A stretch of DNA of 64,000 bases from Colius striatus (GCF_028858725.1 NC_084759.1:91322889-91386888), one strand, 5' to 3'. Shown: positions 36,568-48,900, counted from the first letter of the stretch. A program made the numbers and translations. Notes: generated by a model from the letters alone, not told the origin.

Positions 36568-39519
36568 AAATCAAAATAAAACATTGTGACCCATTTGTTT
36601 TGAAACTTAGCCAATTTATCAACAATTTTATTTATTGGGCATGGCTGCTTTTTCAATACTTTTTTTAGGGCCAGGCCTGTAAATGAGTAAGAAACATAAT
36701 AACAGAGCTATAAGAGCAATTTTCTGATCTGATTAAAAACTCAGCTCTTAATGCCTTCTTATGCACTTAAGAGATGTAGCTATTTGGGCAAAGAAGAACT
36801 AAATGACCTAAATGAATTGAAGTTGTTCTACTATGAGGTCACGGTGGACATAATACTTCTTAATCAATAGAGACTGGTGTTTGGACAGATCAGATATCAG
36901 CTCAATTAATCAAAGTCTAATGATGTCATAACCTTGGAGCCTTTTTTTGTGTGGAGCAAGACTTCTTCATTAAGAAGATGTTCTCTGGAAGATGTGAGAT
37001 GGGGGGAGTTATTCTGGACCAAGAGCCAGCCAAATGCTAGCCTCCTTGCCATCACGCTAGCTCCTAGTTATGAGAGCTTGCTTAGTAGCAACTGCATGGT
37101 ACCAGACTGCCGACTGTCTTTGCTGGGCATCCCACGTGGCCCTTGTTCCAGCTCTTTGCACACCCATCACTCTCAGACAGCTGTCACAAAACAGGGGACA
37201 ACATGTCTGGCATGTCAAGTCACATAAGACAAGATGGGTCTCACATGCCAAATCTCACCAAAAAAGGGGCTACAGAAAACAGACTGGAGAGTACATATTA
37301 GGGCAGGACCAAATGGAAGAGATCATCTTCTGGCTTTAGCATTGTGCTTTTCCTTGACCCACAATTTCTAGGCAAACCTGCGAGGTCAGCAGGTAGAAGG
37401 ACATGCCTGTCACCTGCCTCTGGCACAGCAGGTAGAAGAGGGGAGAGAGGCTGAAATGCTACATGTGAAAGGGGAAATGGTCCCCTCTTCCATGAGAAGT
37501 AACATGCCAAGGGGTCACAATTCAAACATGAAGATTAACAGGTCTGTTTTCTGCCAGTGGAGCTGTCAATGAAGAGTGTGTGGTGACGTTACCTCTGGCT
37601 GACTGTTACACTAGCAACATCTCATAATGAAGACATGGTTATGGTTATAGCCACCTCACAGGTAAAGGTGGCATCATACAGAATCATGGGATGCTGGAAA
37701 AAGCTCTGCGGCCCAAAGTGCAGTTTTTACAAACTAAGCACCTCTTACATGATTATAGTGTCCTGACAAAGCACTTGTTTCAGACTTCATCTTTGACTGG
37801 ATGTATAGCTTCTTTCAAACCTTCTCTTTCTTTCAGGTAAGTAAAAAATACTCTGGAGATCAGAGACTGAGACAGAGGCTGACAATTAGTGAGAAAAGTT
37901 TGAACTGATTTATCTCTGCAATGTAGCTGTGTACATGACCACTTAATTGCAGTGATTGAACCTACTGCACTTCTTTTCTCATTGCTCTGTTTACAGCTTT
38001 AAAAACGAAATTGATGAAATAACTATGATCTCATCCTACTGCCTTTGCTTGTGTCTGTAACATGTGTCTCAGGTCTAGCACTTTACAGGTGCTAGAGCTG
38101 AGTGCATACCCTGAGGTCCCACGCTGGCATGCACATGTGCCTGTGCCAAGTACAAGCCGCCATTCCACCCACCTGCTACAAATCTAGAAAGTTCAAATAC
38201 TCAGAGTCTTAAAATTTTGCCCACTTTTTGGTGGTTCATATGCCTATAATAGCTCTACCATCGAAACATTCTACCATAGAATACCCAGGTCAGGGTAAGC
38301 TACAGGTCTACAGTTTACTTCCTGCCTTTCCAACAGAGTGTTAACAAAATTCATACTTCAAAGGACGGAAATGGGACATATGAGGTAACCACAATGACTG
38401 ATGCATTCGTAACTCTTGCTCCAGAACCCTTGTAAAATCAAGTCTGTATCAACCTTGTTCACTTTACACTGTTTAAACTTGCTTTGCAACCATCACTGAC
38501 AGAGATATATATTTACTAATGAAAAGAAAACCCGGGATTTAGGAAATACAGAACAGCTGCTTAATAGAAATCTAGTGCATAGCAGAGCCTAGGAGCAAGT
38601 CAGAATCATAGTTCCCAGCTTCAAAGTACAAGGAATTATGAAAAACTAATTACTTTACTAATCACATCCCCAGAGCTATGCTTTGATGGGTAAGTGTTCA
38701 GTGAGTGTTCAGAGAGGACTATTTTGAGTTCACAAGTGCATGAAAAAAGAAAATAGTTAAATATTAGTGGCCACACATTTTTGCTATCCTTCAAAAGCAA
38801 AGAAGTAGAATTTATCTAGTAACAAGATAGCTAATAAAATTCTATAATGGAAAACTGTTCTTCATATCTCAGTGTAATCTTCTTTTTCATCATTTCATGT
38901 TCACTAGACTCACAAAATTCCTGACAGCTACAGAAGATTGTCTATGTGGCATATGTGGGGAACTAAAACATGGAACAAGCCAAAAGCAGGTTTGTCTGCC
39001 ATAATGCAGTGCTGTATCAGAAACTCCTGAGCTATCTGCAGACAAGCTAGTACAGCAAACACACTGGTTTGCATCCTAGAATTAGACGGCTAGTCAATCT
39101 GGTCTCTCAGCAGGGTCAATTGACCTATGTACAGAGCTGTGCTAACAGAGCAGTACCATTCTGCTTGTGGATCTCTGGAGATCTCAGCAGCTTTCTCCTT
39201 AGTATTATGTAAGTGTACTTTAAATCACCTGAGTCAGGCAGGCAGAAGGCAGCTGGTTAGTAAAGAAAGTGTGGGGATTTCCCTGTGTCCCAGGCAAATA
39301 GTTTTGTCTCAGAGTAGCCCATTCTTCTTATGTCCTTACAGTAAACCAACTACAGCAGGTAAAACCATATTCTGGCCCTGTAAAGTCTGTAGCTTATAGG
39401 TACAAATGTGGACAATGTGTTTACAACTCAAAATTATCAAATTGCTTCTCAGACAGAAACCTGTTTCTCTTCTCGGAGTCCTAGTCCTCAAATTCTAAAA
39501 TACTGTATTAAGTGTTGAT

Positions 39520-41091
39520 GTATCAGCCCCTCAGGAATCCCAGATCCCAGAGAACAAGGTGAAAGTCTAGAGCAAAACCAGACGTACACTTGGTGGAGGA
39601 GGATCAGGTCAGGGAATACTTAAGCACTGGATATATGTAAGTCAATGGGCCTGATGGGCTGCACCCACAAATGCTGAGGGAGCTGGCAGATGTTGTGGCA
39701 AGGCTACTCTTGAACATCTTTGAAAGATCATGGTGAGTGGGAGAGGTGGCCAAGCACTGCAGGAAAGTGAACACCGCTCCTAACTTCAAGAAAGGCAAGA
39801 TGGAACTTGCCAGGACCTACAGACCAGTCAGCCTCTCCTTGATCCCTGAGAAGGTGACAGAACAGCTAATCCTGGACACCATTTCCAGAGACACAAAGAA
39901 CAAGAAAGTCATCTGGAGTAGTCAGCATGGATTCACCAAGGTGGCCAACTTGATAAACTTCTATGATGAAGCTGGAAGATGAGGAGAGAGCAGTGGACGT
40001 TGCCTACCTAGACTTTTGACACTGTCTCCCGTAAGATCCCCATAGAAGAGCTGATGAAGCAGACAGTTGGATGAGCAGACAGTGAGGTGGATTGAAAACT
40101 GTCTGAACAGATAGACCCAGAGAGTGGTGATCAGTGGCACAAAGTCTAGTTAGAGGCCTATAACTAGTGGTGTACCCCAAAGGCCAATACTGGGTTCAAT
40201 CCAGTTCAACAGCTTCATTAATGATCTGGATAATGGGACAGGGTGTACCCTCACCAAGTTTGCTCAAATATACGAAACTAGGAGGAGTGGCTGATAAACA
40301 AGAGGGTCACGCTTACATCCAGAAGGACCTTGACAGGCTGGAGAAATGGGCTGACAGGAACATCACCAAGTTCAGCAAGAGGAAGTGCAACGTCCTGCAC
40401 CTGAGGAGGAACAACTCCAGGCACCAGTACATGCTGGGGGCCAGCCAGATGGAAAGCAGCTCTGCAGAAAAAGCCCTGGGGGTTCAGCAAGTTGAACATG
40501 AGCCAGCAACATGTCCTTGCAGCAAAGTAGGCTAATAACATCCTGCACTGCATTACAAGGAGTACTGCCAGCAGGCCAAGGGATGTGATCCTTCCCCTCA
40601 GCAGTGCTGGGGCCACACCTTTAGCGCTGTGTCTCCACTGGAGAGAATCTAGTGAGAGGCCACTAAATGATTAAGGAGCTGAGACATTTCTCATGTGAAG
40701 AAAGCCTCAAAGAACTAGAGTGAGGGACAGCTAGAAAAGGCTTAGGGGGGATTTTATTAGTGTATAGAACTATCTGAAGGGACGGTGCAAAGAAGATGGA
40801 GACAGGCTCTTTTCAGTAGTGCCCAAGTGACAGAAAAAGAGGCAAGGGACACAGACTGTAACACAGAAGGTTTCCTCTGAACAAGGAAGACCACTTTTTC
40901 ACTGTGATGGTGACCAAGCACTAGAATGGGTAGCCCAGGTAAGTTATGGAGACCTTGGAGATATTCAAAAGCCATCTATCTGGATATAGCCCTGGGCAAC
41001 TGGCTTTGAGTGGCCCTGCTTGAGTAGGGGGGTTGGATCAGATGACTGACAGAGGTTCCTTCCAACCTCAACCATTCAGTGACTCTGTAAT
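39520..41091 (+). mobile_element. CR1 LINE, 1.5 kb, 5'-truncated and dead
   Basis: The copy covers much of the ORF2 reverse transcriptase through the CR1 3' end. Recognisable RT pieces include an NFKKGK-like segment with YRPVSL and SQHGFTK near 39775-39950, then KLGGVADKQEG, DLDRLEKWADRN and CNVLHLRRNN between about 40275 and 40425. The frame shifts repeatedly, and the FADD catalytic motif before KLGGVAD is disrupted (FAQI in that frame, near 40258), so the element cannot encode active RT. The 3' end shows GGGTTGGATCAGATG and TTCCTTCCAACCTCAACC near 41025-41080. It is diverged and therefore probably old. Confidence 0.93.
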
Positions 41092-42667
41092 ACACTCACT
41101 CCCTTTCTCTTTTTACCTCTGCCTCTATCTGTGAACATGCTTGGAAATGTCCAGCAAACAAGCATTTGCCTTCTGGCCTGTGGGCCCCCATGGCTTCCAT
41201 GCCTTGGCACCTGCCATCTGCATGGCTGCTTTGGAAGGCATGCCTGAGCCAGGCATCGTGGGGCCCCCACCAACTCCCCTCTGTGATCTGAGACACACAC
41301 TCCAATGGTCTGTGATTCCAGCTTCCAGCAAGGAAAAGATGTCTCTGTCTTTTAAGGCTACAGTGCCAATGGACTAAACCTGAGTGGAGCAAGAGCTTAC
41401 AATGACATTTCACTATCAGCCTCGATGACTTAATTGCTGGTCCTTTCAATGCACGGATTGGGCAAAAAATGTGGGTGAAGTTCATCAGCTGGGAGCTGCC
41501 ATGGGTGAAGAAATTCATTACAAAATAAATAGAGCAGACAAAGAAAAGCAGAATAAAAGTGAGGGCACAAATAACGATGAGCTGATAAGGTAGCACCCTG
41601 AAAAACAAACAGGAACTTACTAAAAATGAACGTGGCAGAAACAAGTAATTACGAAATTTTATTTACTACCAAAAGACAATTTCCCCCCCTAGCTCACAAA
41701 CCTCCTACTGATTACAAAGTCATTTAGCATGGTTTGCAGAAATTACTTACATCTAAATTTAAGCTCCAAGACACAGATCACAATGAGATACAGATCTGGT
41801 TTTGCCCTTCTTCTGGTGAGTTTGACATCCTTGGCAGAGGAGACGCTGAAGCATCGGGAAGAAAAGAAAAGCGTTTGCCCACTGATAGGAAGCAGAGGGG
41901 AAAAAAAAGGTCTCGTAATGTCCGGAGCTGTTTCTGCAGTGCTGTGAAGGAGGCCAGGCTGGTCACCCATGCATAAGTGCTACTCGGTTACGTGGAGGGA
42001 TACCTTCATGAAATGCTCGTTTGCCAACCGAGGGGCTGTGTGGCGATCTTATCCACCGCCCTTTCTAATTCAGATATGAACTAAGTAAGTGTGCCTGAGC
42101 CTCCTGAACACAAAGATTAAATTATTTTTCTTTTTTGGGGGGTAAAAAGTCAGGTTTGTGTTATAACCAGCTCCCACTACCCTCAAGCTGGCATTAACAC
42201 GTTTATCTGTTGTGTAGAAAGATGTGAGCAGCTCTTGACACGATTTTTCACTTGCAGTCCTGGCTTACCATGCAAACGACACCACTAAGTAACACTAATG
42301 TAAGAGGAAACCTTTCGTTGTATGAAAAACGACAATAAGCTATTAGTTTGACACCTGGGTCCTTCCCGGGCCTCTGAACACCTTTCTAGCTCATCCTCGG
42401 AAGCGCTCCTCTCGTCCCGTTCTGCCCTCAGCGCGGCCCCGACACGGCAAACGGTGTCCCTGAGAACTCCCCGGGACAGTTTGCGCTCCAGGCACCCACC
42501 CCGAGCCCCGCTCCCTCCCTCCCTCCCGCTGCCCGGGCCACCCCCTCACCCGCAGTGCGGCGGGGCACGAAGAACGCGATCCCAGCTCGCTCCACTGCCG
42601 GGCGATGGGCGGCCCGGCCCGGCCCCGCCGGCTGCGCGCCAGCCGCCCACGCCCGCAACGCTGCGCA

Positions 42668-42688
42668 GGGGCAGGGGCCAGGGCCGGG
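42668..42688 (+). other. Promoter G-quadruplex motif
   Basis: GGGG-CA-GGGG-CCA-GGG-CC-GGG meets the G3+N1-7 rule with short loops, about 260 bp upstream of the C2CD2 start codon. Folding is inferred. Confidence 0.5.
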
Positions 42689-42936
42689 ACCCGGGCCATC
42701 GTTGGGGCCGGGGCCCGGCCTCCCCCGGCCGCCCCGCCGGCAGGGGCGGGCCGGGCCGGGCGGTGACTGCGCCGTGGGCGGTACGGCGCGGCGCGGTGCG
42801 GCGCGTCCCCGGGCACCGGCCGGACGCCGTGCCGCCGCTCCCGGCTCGGGCCCTTCGCGGGCTGCCGCTGTCCTGCTCCGTCGCCGCAGCCGCTGCTGTG
42901 CGTGCCTTATTGGGGGCCGGTAGCACGGCTCCCATT

Positions 42937-43237
42937 ATGGTCAGCCATGGCGTGGCTGGCGGGCGGGCTGGCCGAGCTGCGCTGGTATGCGCTGGTCGCC
43001 CTCTTCGTGGCGGCACTGGCCACCCTAGCCGTCTACCTGGTGCAGTATGTGTTGCTGGCCCTGCGGCGGGGCCGGCCGCCGCCTGCGCCGCTGCCGCCGC
43101 CACCGCCGCCGCGGCGGGACGAGCTGCTGGAGGAAGGCGGGTCGGTGCTGGCCTGGGCGCTGTCGCTGGGCAGCTGGCGGCGGCAGTGGCGGCGGGCCTG
43201 GGTGGCGGCGCTCAACGCCGAGGCGGCGGTGCGGGCG
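42937..43237 (+). other. Upstream overlapping ORF at C2CD2 (exon 1 part)
   Basis: An ATG at 42937 lies 10 nt before the C2CD2 start, in another frame, in strong context (A at -3, G at +4). The frame stays open to the end of exon 1; joined to exon 2 at 45406 it continues seven more codons and stops at TGA, giving 107 codons rich in Ala, Gly and Arg. It matters only if transcription starts upstream of 42937. The peptide resembles nothing I know and may simply reflect GC-rich sequence, but initiation here would reduce C2CD2 translation. Confidence 0.4.
42947..43237 (+). CDS. C2CD2: C2CD2 coding exon 1 (residues 1-97)
   Basis: C2CD2 belongs to the TMEM24/C2CD2L family: N-terminal membrane anchor, SMP lipid-transfer domain and C2 domain, associated with lipid exchange at ER contacts. 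The ATG at 42947 has good context (G at -3, G at +4). Residues 1-97 show one hydrophobic segment (about W13-L39), an Arg-rich stop-transfer (RRGR), a proline-rich spacer (about residues 44-57), and the start of the globular part with EEGGSVLAWALSLGSWRRQW. The exon ends at GCG|GTGAGT (donor at 43238), phase 0. The assignment rests on family resemblance, conserved position next to ZBTB21 and clean joining to five further exons. Confidence 0.9.
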
Positions 43238-45405
43238 GTGAGTGCGGGGCGTGCAGGTGAAGGGCGGCGGGCGGGCGGGAGGGATGGGTGTCGGGGGCCA
43301 CCCCGCCGCAGGGCCCGGCCGGGGGGCTCCGCGCAGCGCCGGCAGCCGCTCCCCCGCGCCCGCCGGGCCGGGGCCGGGACTTCCCGCCCGTGGGGCGTCT
43401 GGACGGGACGGGCAGGGGCGGCGTGTGCTCCAGTGCTGGCAAGGGCTTTTCTCGTCCGAGGCGAGGAGCGGCTGTAGGGACCCGCAGGGACTTACTGCAA
43501 AGGTATTTGGGTGCCATCAACACGCTGCTTGCAGCGCCCGACAGTGTTACTGCCTCGCCATGTGCGTATGTGCATATATGTGTATATATGTCCCTGTGTG
43601 TGTGCATGTGTATTGTATATACGTATGTATATGTTTAGTGGCAGCCTGGCAGGAATTTGCAGGAAGGAGCTGGCCAGAGGCAGAGAGTGGGTGCACGGAG
43701 GGGAGCAGGGAAAGACTGGGCGGAAAGCCGTGATCCCTGCGGCCCCTGACAGGGGTTTGCACCACAGATAACATTGTTCAGACGTGGGGAGGAGGAAACA
43801 ATGGAAACTTCCTGGCCTGGGCGCCAGCACAGGGCCTACGGCCAGTCCTTTGGCAAATAACTCCCAGATCTGGGCTTCCTTCGTCTTGTCTTGGGCTATA
43901 CTGAAGCTGTGTGTGTGTCAGCGTCACTCTGAGGGCTGGCACCCTCTGGATAGCTGCAGCATAACGGGCTTCTCAGGTTTTGGTCAGTTTGCTTTTTAGC
44001 CTGATTGAGTAAGATGTACAAAACGTGGCACCCTTTCCCCATCCCATCCTACATTTCTTGTGAAGGGTGCAGTGCAGCATTCCTGCTCCTTGGTTTGTAA
44101 CAGTATGCCCAGGTTTAAGAAGTGAGGAGGTTAGACGAGGCCGTGGCAACCTACTCCCCTGGCCCTGAGGACTGAGCCCTTACCCTGTCAGTGAAACCTG
44201 CCCGAGGCTAAGCTATCTAGGAAGTGCACAGGTCTCTGAATTTGTATTCAGTTATCTCCCTAAGGTCTAGGAGGTTCATTTCCCAGCGGCCTCAGCATGC
44301 TTTCCTCTTGCATGTCAGGCAGTAGGCTGCAGGAGAAGGAAGAGCTGGCCAATGTGTGTGTGCGACAGATAAGAAAGCAGTTTAGCACTTTTCAGACATC
44401 ACTATAAGTTAGGGCAGCGGAAAGAAAATACTTCATCAGCCCTTTCAAATTGCATGGTGCAGTTGAGAAAAGCATAGGTTGTAGTAGGAAATGAAGGTTT
44501 GCTTTGTGCTTGTGGAAGAAGAGAGCCAGACAGCTCTGGCACAGGTGCTAGGAACTGAAAGTAACTAGAAACAAGTGGCAGCTTCCCATCCCTGACCAGA
44601 GACCAAAGCCACACTTACAAGAGCACGCATACTCTGTCTCCCTGGGCAAGCAGCTGGAGCCGTCTCTTGCCATGAGTTCACTGCCTGGCATTGCAGCGTG
44701 GCGTCACTCCTGCTGTCAGACTCCCAAAACAATGTTGGTTGCGCATAGCTAATAAAACTTCTGCGTGCAAAACTGCCTCGGGTGATGAGGGAAGCAGTGC
44801 TGGCCGCTCGCTGTGGGTAGCAGATGGAGAAGGTGATACTTGTGAAAGTATTATCTCATCACCAAAACAGGTATATGCTGTGTTTTCCATGCTGTCTGTG
44901 TGAAGACTGAGTAGCTGTCATCACTGCCTACCGTCACACATGAGGAAGGACTGGGGAAGGGAAGACTTTTTTTTCCCCACCCTGCAAGATGGTATTTGAG
45001 TTTTGGTAGTTTCAGCATGGCCTAGTGTAGCTGTATTATTAGGCCAAGCCAAAAACGCCTTTTAAAACTAAAGCCCTGATTAGCCCTTACTCAAGAAGAG
45101 TGGTTTCACTGAGGTCTGTCGCTGTTCATGGGTTTTGCTCTGCACTGTGCTGTGTATCTTCATACTCTTCTATAGAGAAAGACAACTTATGATTAGCCCC
45201 ATAGTTATGTCCTAAGTATAGGTTTTCAGGCTCTCCTGTGTTACGTAGTGAGGTGGTGTGCAATTAATACACTTGTCATTTTGACATACATTTGCAATTC
45301 TGTCTCTGGTTCTTCCAGGAGCTTCACTGGCCGTGCATTTTTATCACTTGTTTTCAAGTGATGGGTTTGTCACCTAATGATGCTTTTTTGTTTTTTCCTT
45401 CTTAG
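43238..45405 (+). other. C2CD2: C2CD2 intron 1
   Basis: It runs from the GTGAGT donor to a pyrimidine-rich TTTTTTCCTTCTTAG acceptor. The first 200 bp are still CpG island; an alternating TG/TA tract follows at 43557-43637. No further exon or repeat is recognised. Confidence 0.85.
43557..43637. repeat. Imperfect alternating (TG/TA)n microsatellite
   Basis: About 80 bp of mostly alternating pyrimidine-purine dinucleotides (TG and TA, interrupted by CG and CC) lies at the downstream edge of the C2CD2 CpG island. Such sequence can adopt Z-DNA; this is inferred. Overlapping open frames here are repeat artefacts. Confidence 0.8.
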
Positions 45406-45504
45406 GATTCACAGTTGCTTACGTTTGAGGAAGATGATCCACCAGAACCACTTGAGCTAGCAGTAAAACAAGTTGTTAGTGTTGTAAAGTCAGCTCAAGA
45501 GAAG
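45406..45504 (+). CDS. C2CD2: C2CD2 coding exon 2 (33 residues)
   Basis: It encodes residues 98-130, from DSQLLTFEEDDPPEPLELAV to SAQEK, in frame with exon 1 (phase 0 on both sides). The acceptor is CTTAG at 45405 and the donor GTAAAC at 45505. An acidic EEDDPPEP segment is followed by a helix-like stretch leading into the SMP region. The longer open frame reading past the donor is intron. Confidence 0.88.
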
Positions 45505-45935
45505 GTAAACTTTGGGTTTGTTTTGTTCCAGCATGCTTTTGGGCAGGAACTGTTAACTTTTATTATTAGCATCACTAGGGGCTTTATTTGTCAATATTTC
45601 TGTACCCTTGACCAAAGTTTGTTGAGGCTGGTAGGAAGGTGTCCCTCTAATGAAACTATGCAAACCCTTTGCACCGATTCACTTCTTTCATAACTCATGA
45701 GCAGAATGTGCTGCAAGGCTTCTACAAATGAACAATAGCCAGGGTTGTGCCAAGTTTATAGGTACGCCTTCAATGAACTCATACAGCAGCCCACTCCCCA
45801 GCCCCCCATGATCAATATGATGGTTCTCAGTCCTATTGCTGAAATGTGGGGTGAGGACTTTATGACGATGGAAGGGGATGCTTCTGCTCTCGGACAGGAA
45901 AATATCTTTATCTGCCTCTTGCTGTTTGTGTGGTT

Positions 45936-45969
45936 GATTACAGGTTTGTTCCTGTAATCAGGAACAAAC
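45936..45969. repeat. Two overlapping, mutually exclusive hairpins
   Basis: Arms GATTACAGG (45936-45944) and CCTGTAATC (45951-45959) form a perfect 9-bp stem with a 6-nt loop. Arms GTTTGTTCCTG (45944-45954) and CAGGAACAAAC (45959-45969) form a perfect 11-bp stem with a TAAT loop. The stems share bases, so only one can form at a time. Confidence 0.9.
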
Positions 45970-48900
45970 TGAGCTGGGTAAGGATCAGTGGAACAGGTGC
46001 AAAGTCCTGAGAGTGAAGTCTTGACTGATGAATCCTATAGTCCTCTCCCACCTCCACCTCACATAGTAGGAAGTGGTTTGGTGCACGTAAGATTAAAATA
46101 AGGCAGAACGTGGCTCACAGAACAGAGGAAAAATGCATTAAAAGGGGAAAAATAGTATGGATGCTTATTAGCAGTGATAGCTTCTGCATATTTATCCAAG
46201 TGACTGTAATTACTAGTCACGTCTTCAGTGGTGCTCAGCTTTAAGCACTGCATCAAAGTAGCTTGATGCTTTTCTTCTAGTTTTGGTGTGCTTCTCTAAT
46301 TTAGGTGACAGGCAGCTCTACTGTGATTCCTTTGAAAACTATATGTGCTTATCTGCCTGATACATAGCTTATAGGCACACCCTGATTAGTGGCAGCTGGG
46401 GATTGCCAACATGTAAAGTTGTTTGTGCACTTCTTCTCTCTTATTTTTTTTTACCCTGCATTTTTCTTTTTTTCCCCATACCAATGGTCCCTGCCCCAGT
46501 AGTGTGGCTACAGAAGAAGTTGGGAAGGCTGTAGAGTTGGTACCAATGTTACTCTGTGCTGCTGGGAAGACACCACAATAGAAAATTGTTAGGAGAGGGG
46601 ACTGCTAGGTCTAAAAGTTGTATAATGCTGTACAACATGTGAAGCCAGCAACCAAGGGAGATCTGCTACAACAGCACAAAAAAACCCAGCACCTAAAACA
46701 TTGCTGGAGGGCAAGGAAGACAGCAAATGTGTTTCAATTGGAGATGGCCAGGAGTTTTGGGTCTGCTAGCTGCCCTTGGCCAGCGTCAAAGTTCAGCAGG
46801 GGCACATGGGACCAGCTCTGTGGTGGGAGTTCTGCACCCGTGGCTGGACCATGACAAGAGCAGACTCTCAAGGCTAAAACCCTCATTTGTCTTGCCCACA
46901 TGCCAGAACCAACACACAGTGGCTGGGAAATCCTTGGTTCCCCCAAAGTCAGGTTGTACCGCTGCAAACATCTCTGCAGTACTCAGTTAACTTATGTGGC
47001 ATTTCACTGTAGATTCTGACTGCTGTAGCAGGGAGATAAGTTTGGCCCAGCTGGCAGTGCCCCGTGGGCACCTTCCCTGCTGTGGTTAAGCTTGGGCAGC
47101 AGAAGGTAGCAAGGCTCCATGGCAGCCTGACTGTGGGTAACCACTTGCTGCTCTAGGGCTGTTCTCTTTGCTCTTCTCTCCCCGTAGCTTTGCAGTCAAG
47201 CACCCTCCCTTGTCTCTGGTCCTTGTCTGACCTTGAGTTGAGGCATTTCAGTATGATAATCGAGCTGTTATACTCCAGCCAGTGATCTAATGTGGTTTTG
47301 CATCAGCTTAAACCAATATAAGCACATTTAAAAATGTATTGGATTAAGACAGGTTTGCTTACGTAAACTGAGCCGTTCTGAACTGTCCCAAAAGCCATTT
47401 CCATAATCTTGTACACAGCTGCTGGAAAAAATTCTCTGAATAATTCTTACTTCTCCAGTTAAGATTACAACCTGAAAATTTATTTGAATTTCAGTGTATA
47501 GTAATCTTAGAGAGGCACTCTGGTAGTTACTTTCCCCCCTTCCTTAAATGCCTACCTTTCTCTAACCACCTCAGGAGTTCTGTCATACAGTAACTGTCTC
47601 TCTTACATACTCCTCAGGTAATACCAAGAGTCGAAAGGGAGGGATTTTTTGGTGATGTTTTCTTTTCCCCTTCGCTATTCAAACTCTGCATCTTTGCATA
47701 TGAAATTAAGTGCTTTCTCTGCAGCTTGTCCAAACTTGAACATCTGATACGTTTTTGTAACTCGTTACTGGTGTGACTGGTGCTGATTGTAGTCTGTGAC
47801 CGTACACTGCCTGTTTATCAATGTTGTAGCGTCCCGCAGAGCTCTGCACTTGCCTGAGGCACCAGCTGGCAGAAGACTGTTTTCCTGCAACCGGTTCAAC
47901 GTGCTGCTTTACTTCTGATCTGTATGGCAAGAGTGTATAGGTGCATTGATTCAGCAGCCAGGGCTTGATTTATTGCATCTCGTTTCAAGTATGTATTTGA
48001 CCTTGCATCAGAGAGGTTGTGGTCATGAAAGGAAGGGGAGGGTTGAGGATGAGAGATCAAAATAGCAGTAAACATGGATGTGTAATACTTGAACATAGCT
48101 GTTTGCTGATAGAGCCCTGTGATATGTCTCTTGTGGTGGGTAGTCCTCAGTCCTCTTGAATGCTGGGCCATGGAGCACAGCCAGATGATGAGCCTTCCTG
48201 GTGCTAGGAGCAAGCCTCCTACCTGGGAAGTCTTGCTCTGGAACAACATGGGATTGCCAGCCAGACTCTAATTATTAATATTACTGCTGACAGCCCTGTT
48301 TATGACCAGGACATGGGCTGACACCTGCAATCTGTAGGTATATACTTGCTGTCCTTGCCTCCAAGAAGCTGAAAGTTGTAAAACTGCTGTATGCTCCATG
48401 GTGAAATGCTGTGGACATGGTTGGGGAAGCTGCTGGTTGTCAGCTGGGCCAAAGCTGTTGTGATAGGGACAGAGCTGCTCTGTGGTTGAAGGTTACACCA
48501 CACTGCTTTTTGACAAAGCTGCTATTTTTATGTTGCCTTCACTCCAATTTTGTGCCGGAGCCTAAATATATAGAATGAAGTGGCCTATTTTCATTGTGTG
48601 GTGTTAGTTGTTTTGTTTCAATAAAGTAAACATTAGAAATACTCTTGGCTCATTCTGCCAATGTTTCCATTACTGCAGTCTATTTCCAGAGGCTTTGAAC
48701 TTCACAACAAACAGCAAGAAAGAAGGCAACAAAAAAGATGATTCTCTTGTTGGGAACTTGACGCTGAGGGTTTGGATGGAACAGGCTACAACAGAAGTTT
48801 CCCTTCTTTTCCTGCTTCCTACTTAAATAGAAAGGGGTAAAAGGCCCTCAGAGTGCCATTCCTTTAATGAGCGATAATAACTTGCTGTACAAGGAATGAC

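Larger units (their letters stand above)
31996..42399. other. Intergenic DNA between ZBTB21 and C2CD2
   Basis: About 10 kb separates the last ZBTB21 poly(A) signal from the C2CD2 CpG island. Open frames are short and unrecognised, apart from the broken CR1 reverse-transcriptase segments at 39520-41091. Also present are a CTCF-like pair (35959-35989), a 16-bp perfect palindrome (36552-36567) and a short TATG repeat near 34890-34912. I see no coding exon. Confidence 0.6.
42400..43450. promoter_or_regulatory. C2CD2: CpG island, C2CD2 promoter and exon 1
   Basis: GC-rich, CpG-dense sequence rises near 42400 and fades near 43450. It contains several GGGCGG-type GC boxes (for example near 42776) and no obvious TATA box, as expected for a broadly used CpG-island promoter. 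Long open frames on both strands reflect base composition. The C2CD2 start codon at 42947 sits in the centre; the transcription start is not resolvable from sequence. Confidence 0.85.

Noticed and set aside
39737-40616. Reverse-transcriptase-like ORFs as host genes
   Set aside because: They are frame-shifted fragments of a CR1 LINE, ending in the CR1 3' terminal repeat at 41091.
42391-43733. Long ORFs on both strands around C2CD2 exon 1
   Set aside because: Composition artefacts of the CpG island, except the C2CD2 frame itself and the upstream overlapping frame discussed separately.
45745-45957. 70-codon + ORF after C2CD2 exon 2
   Set aside because: Lies in intron 2, lacks a flanking acceptor and donor in frame, and its end is simply the hairpin sequence.
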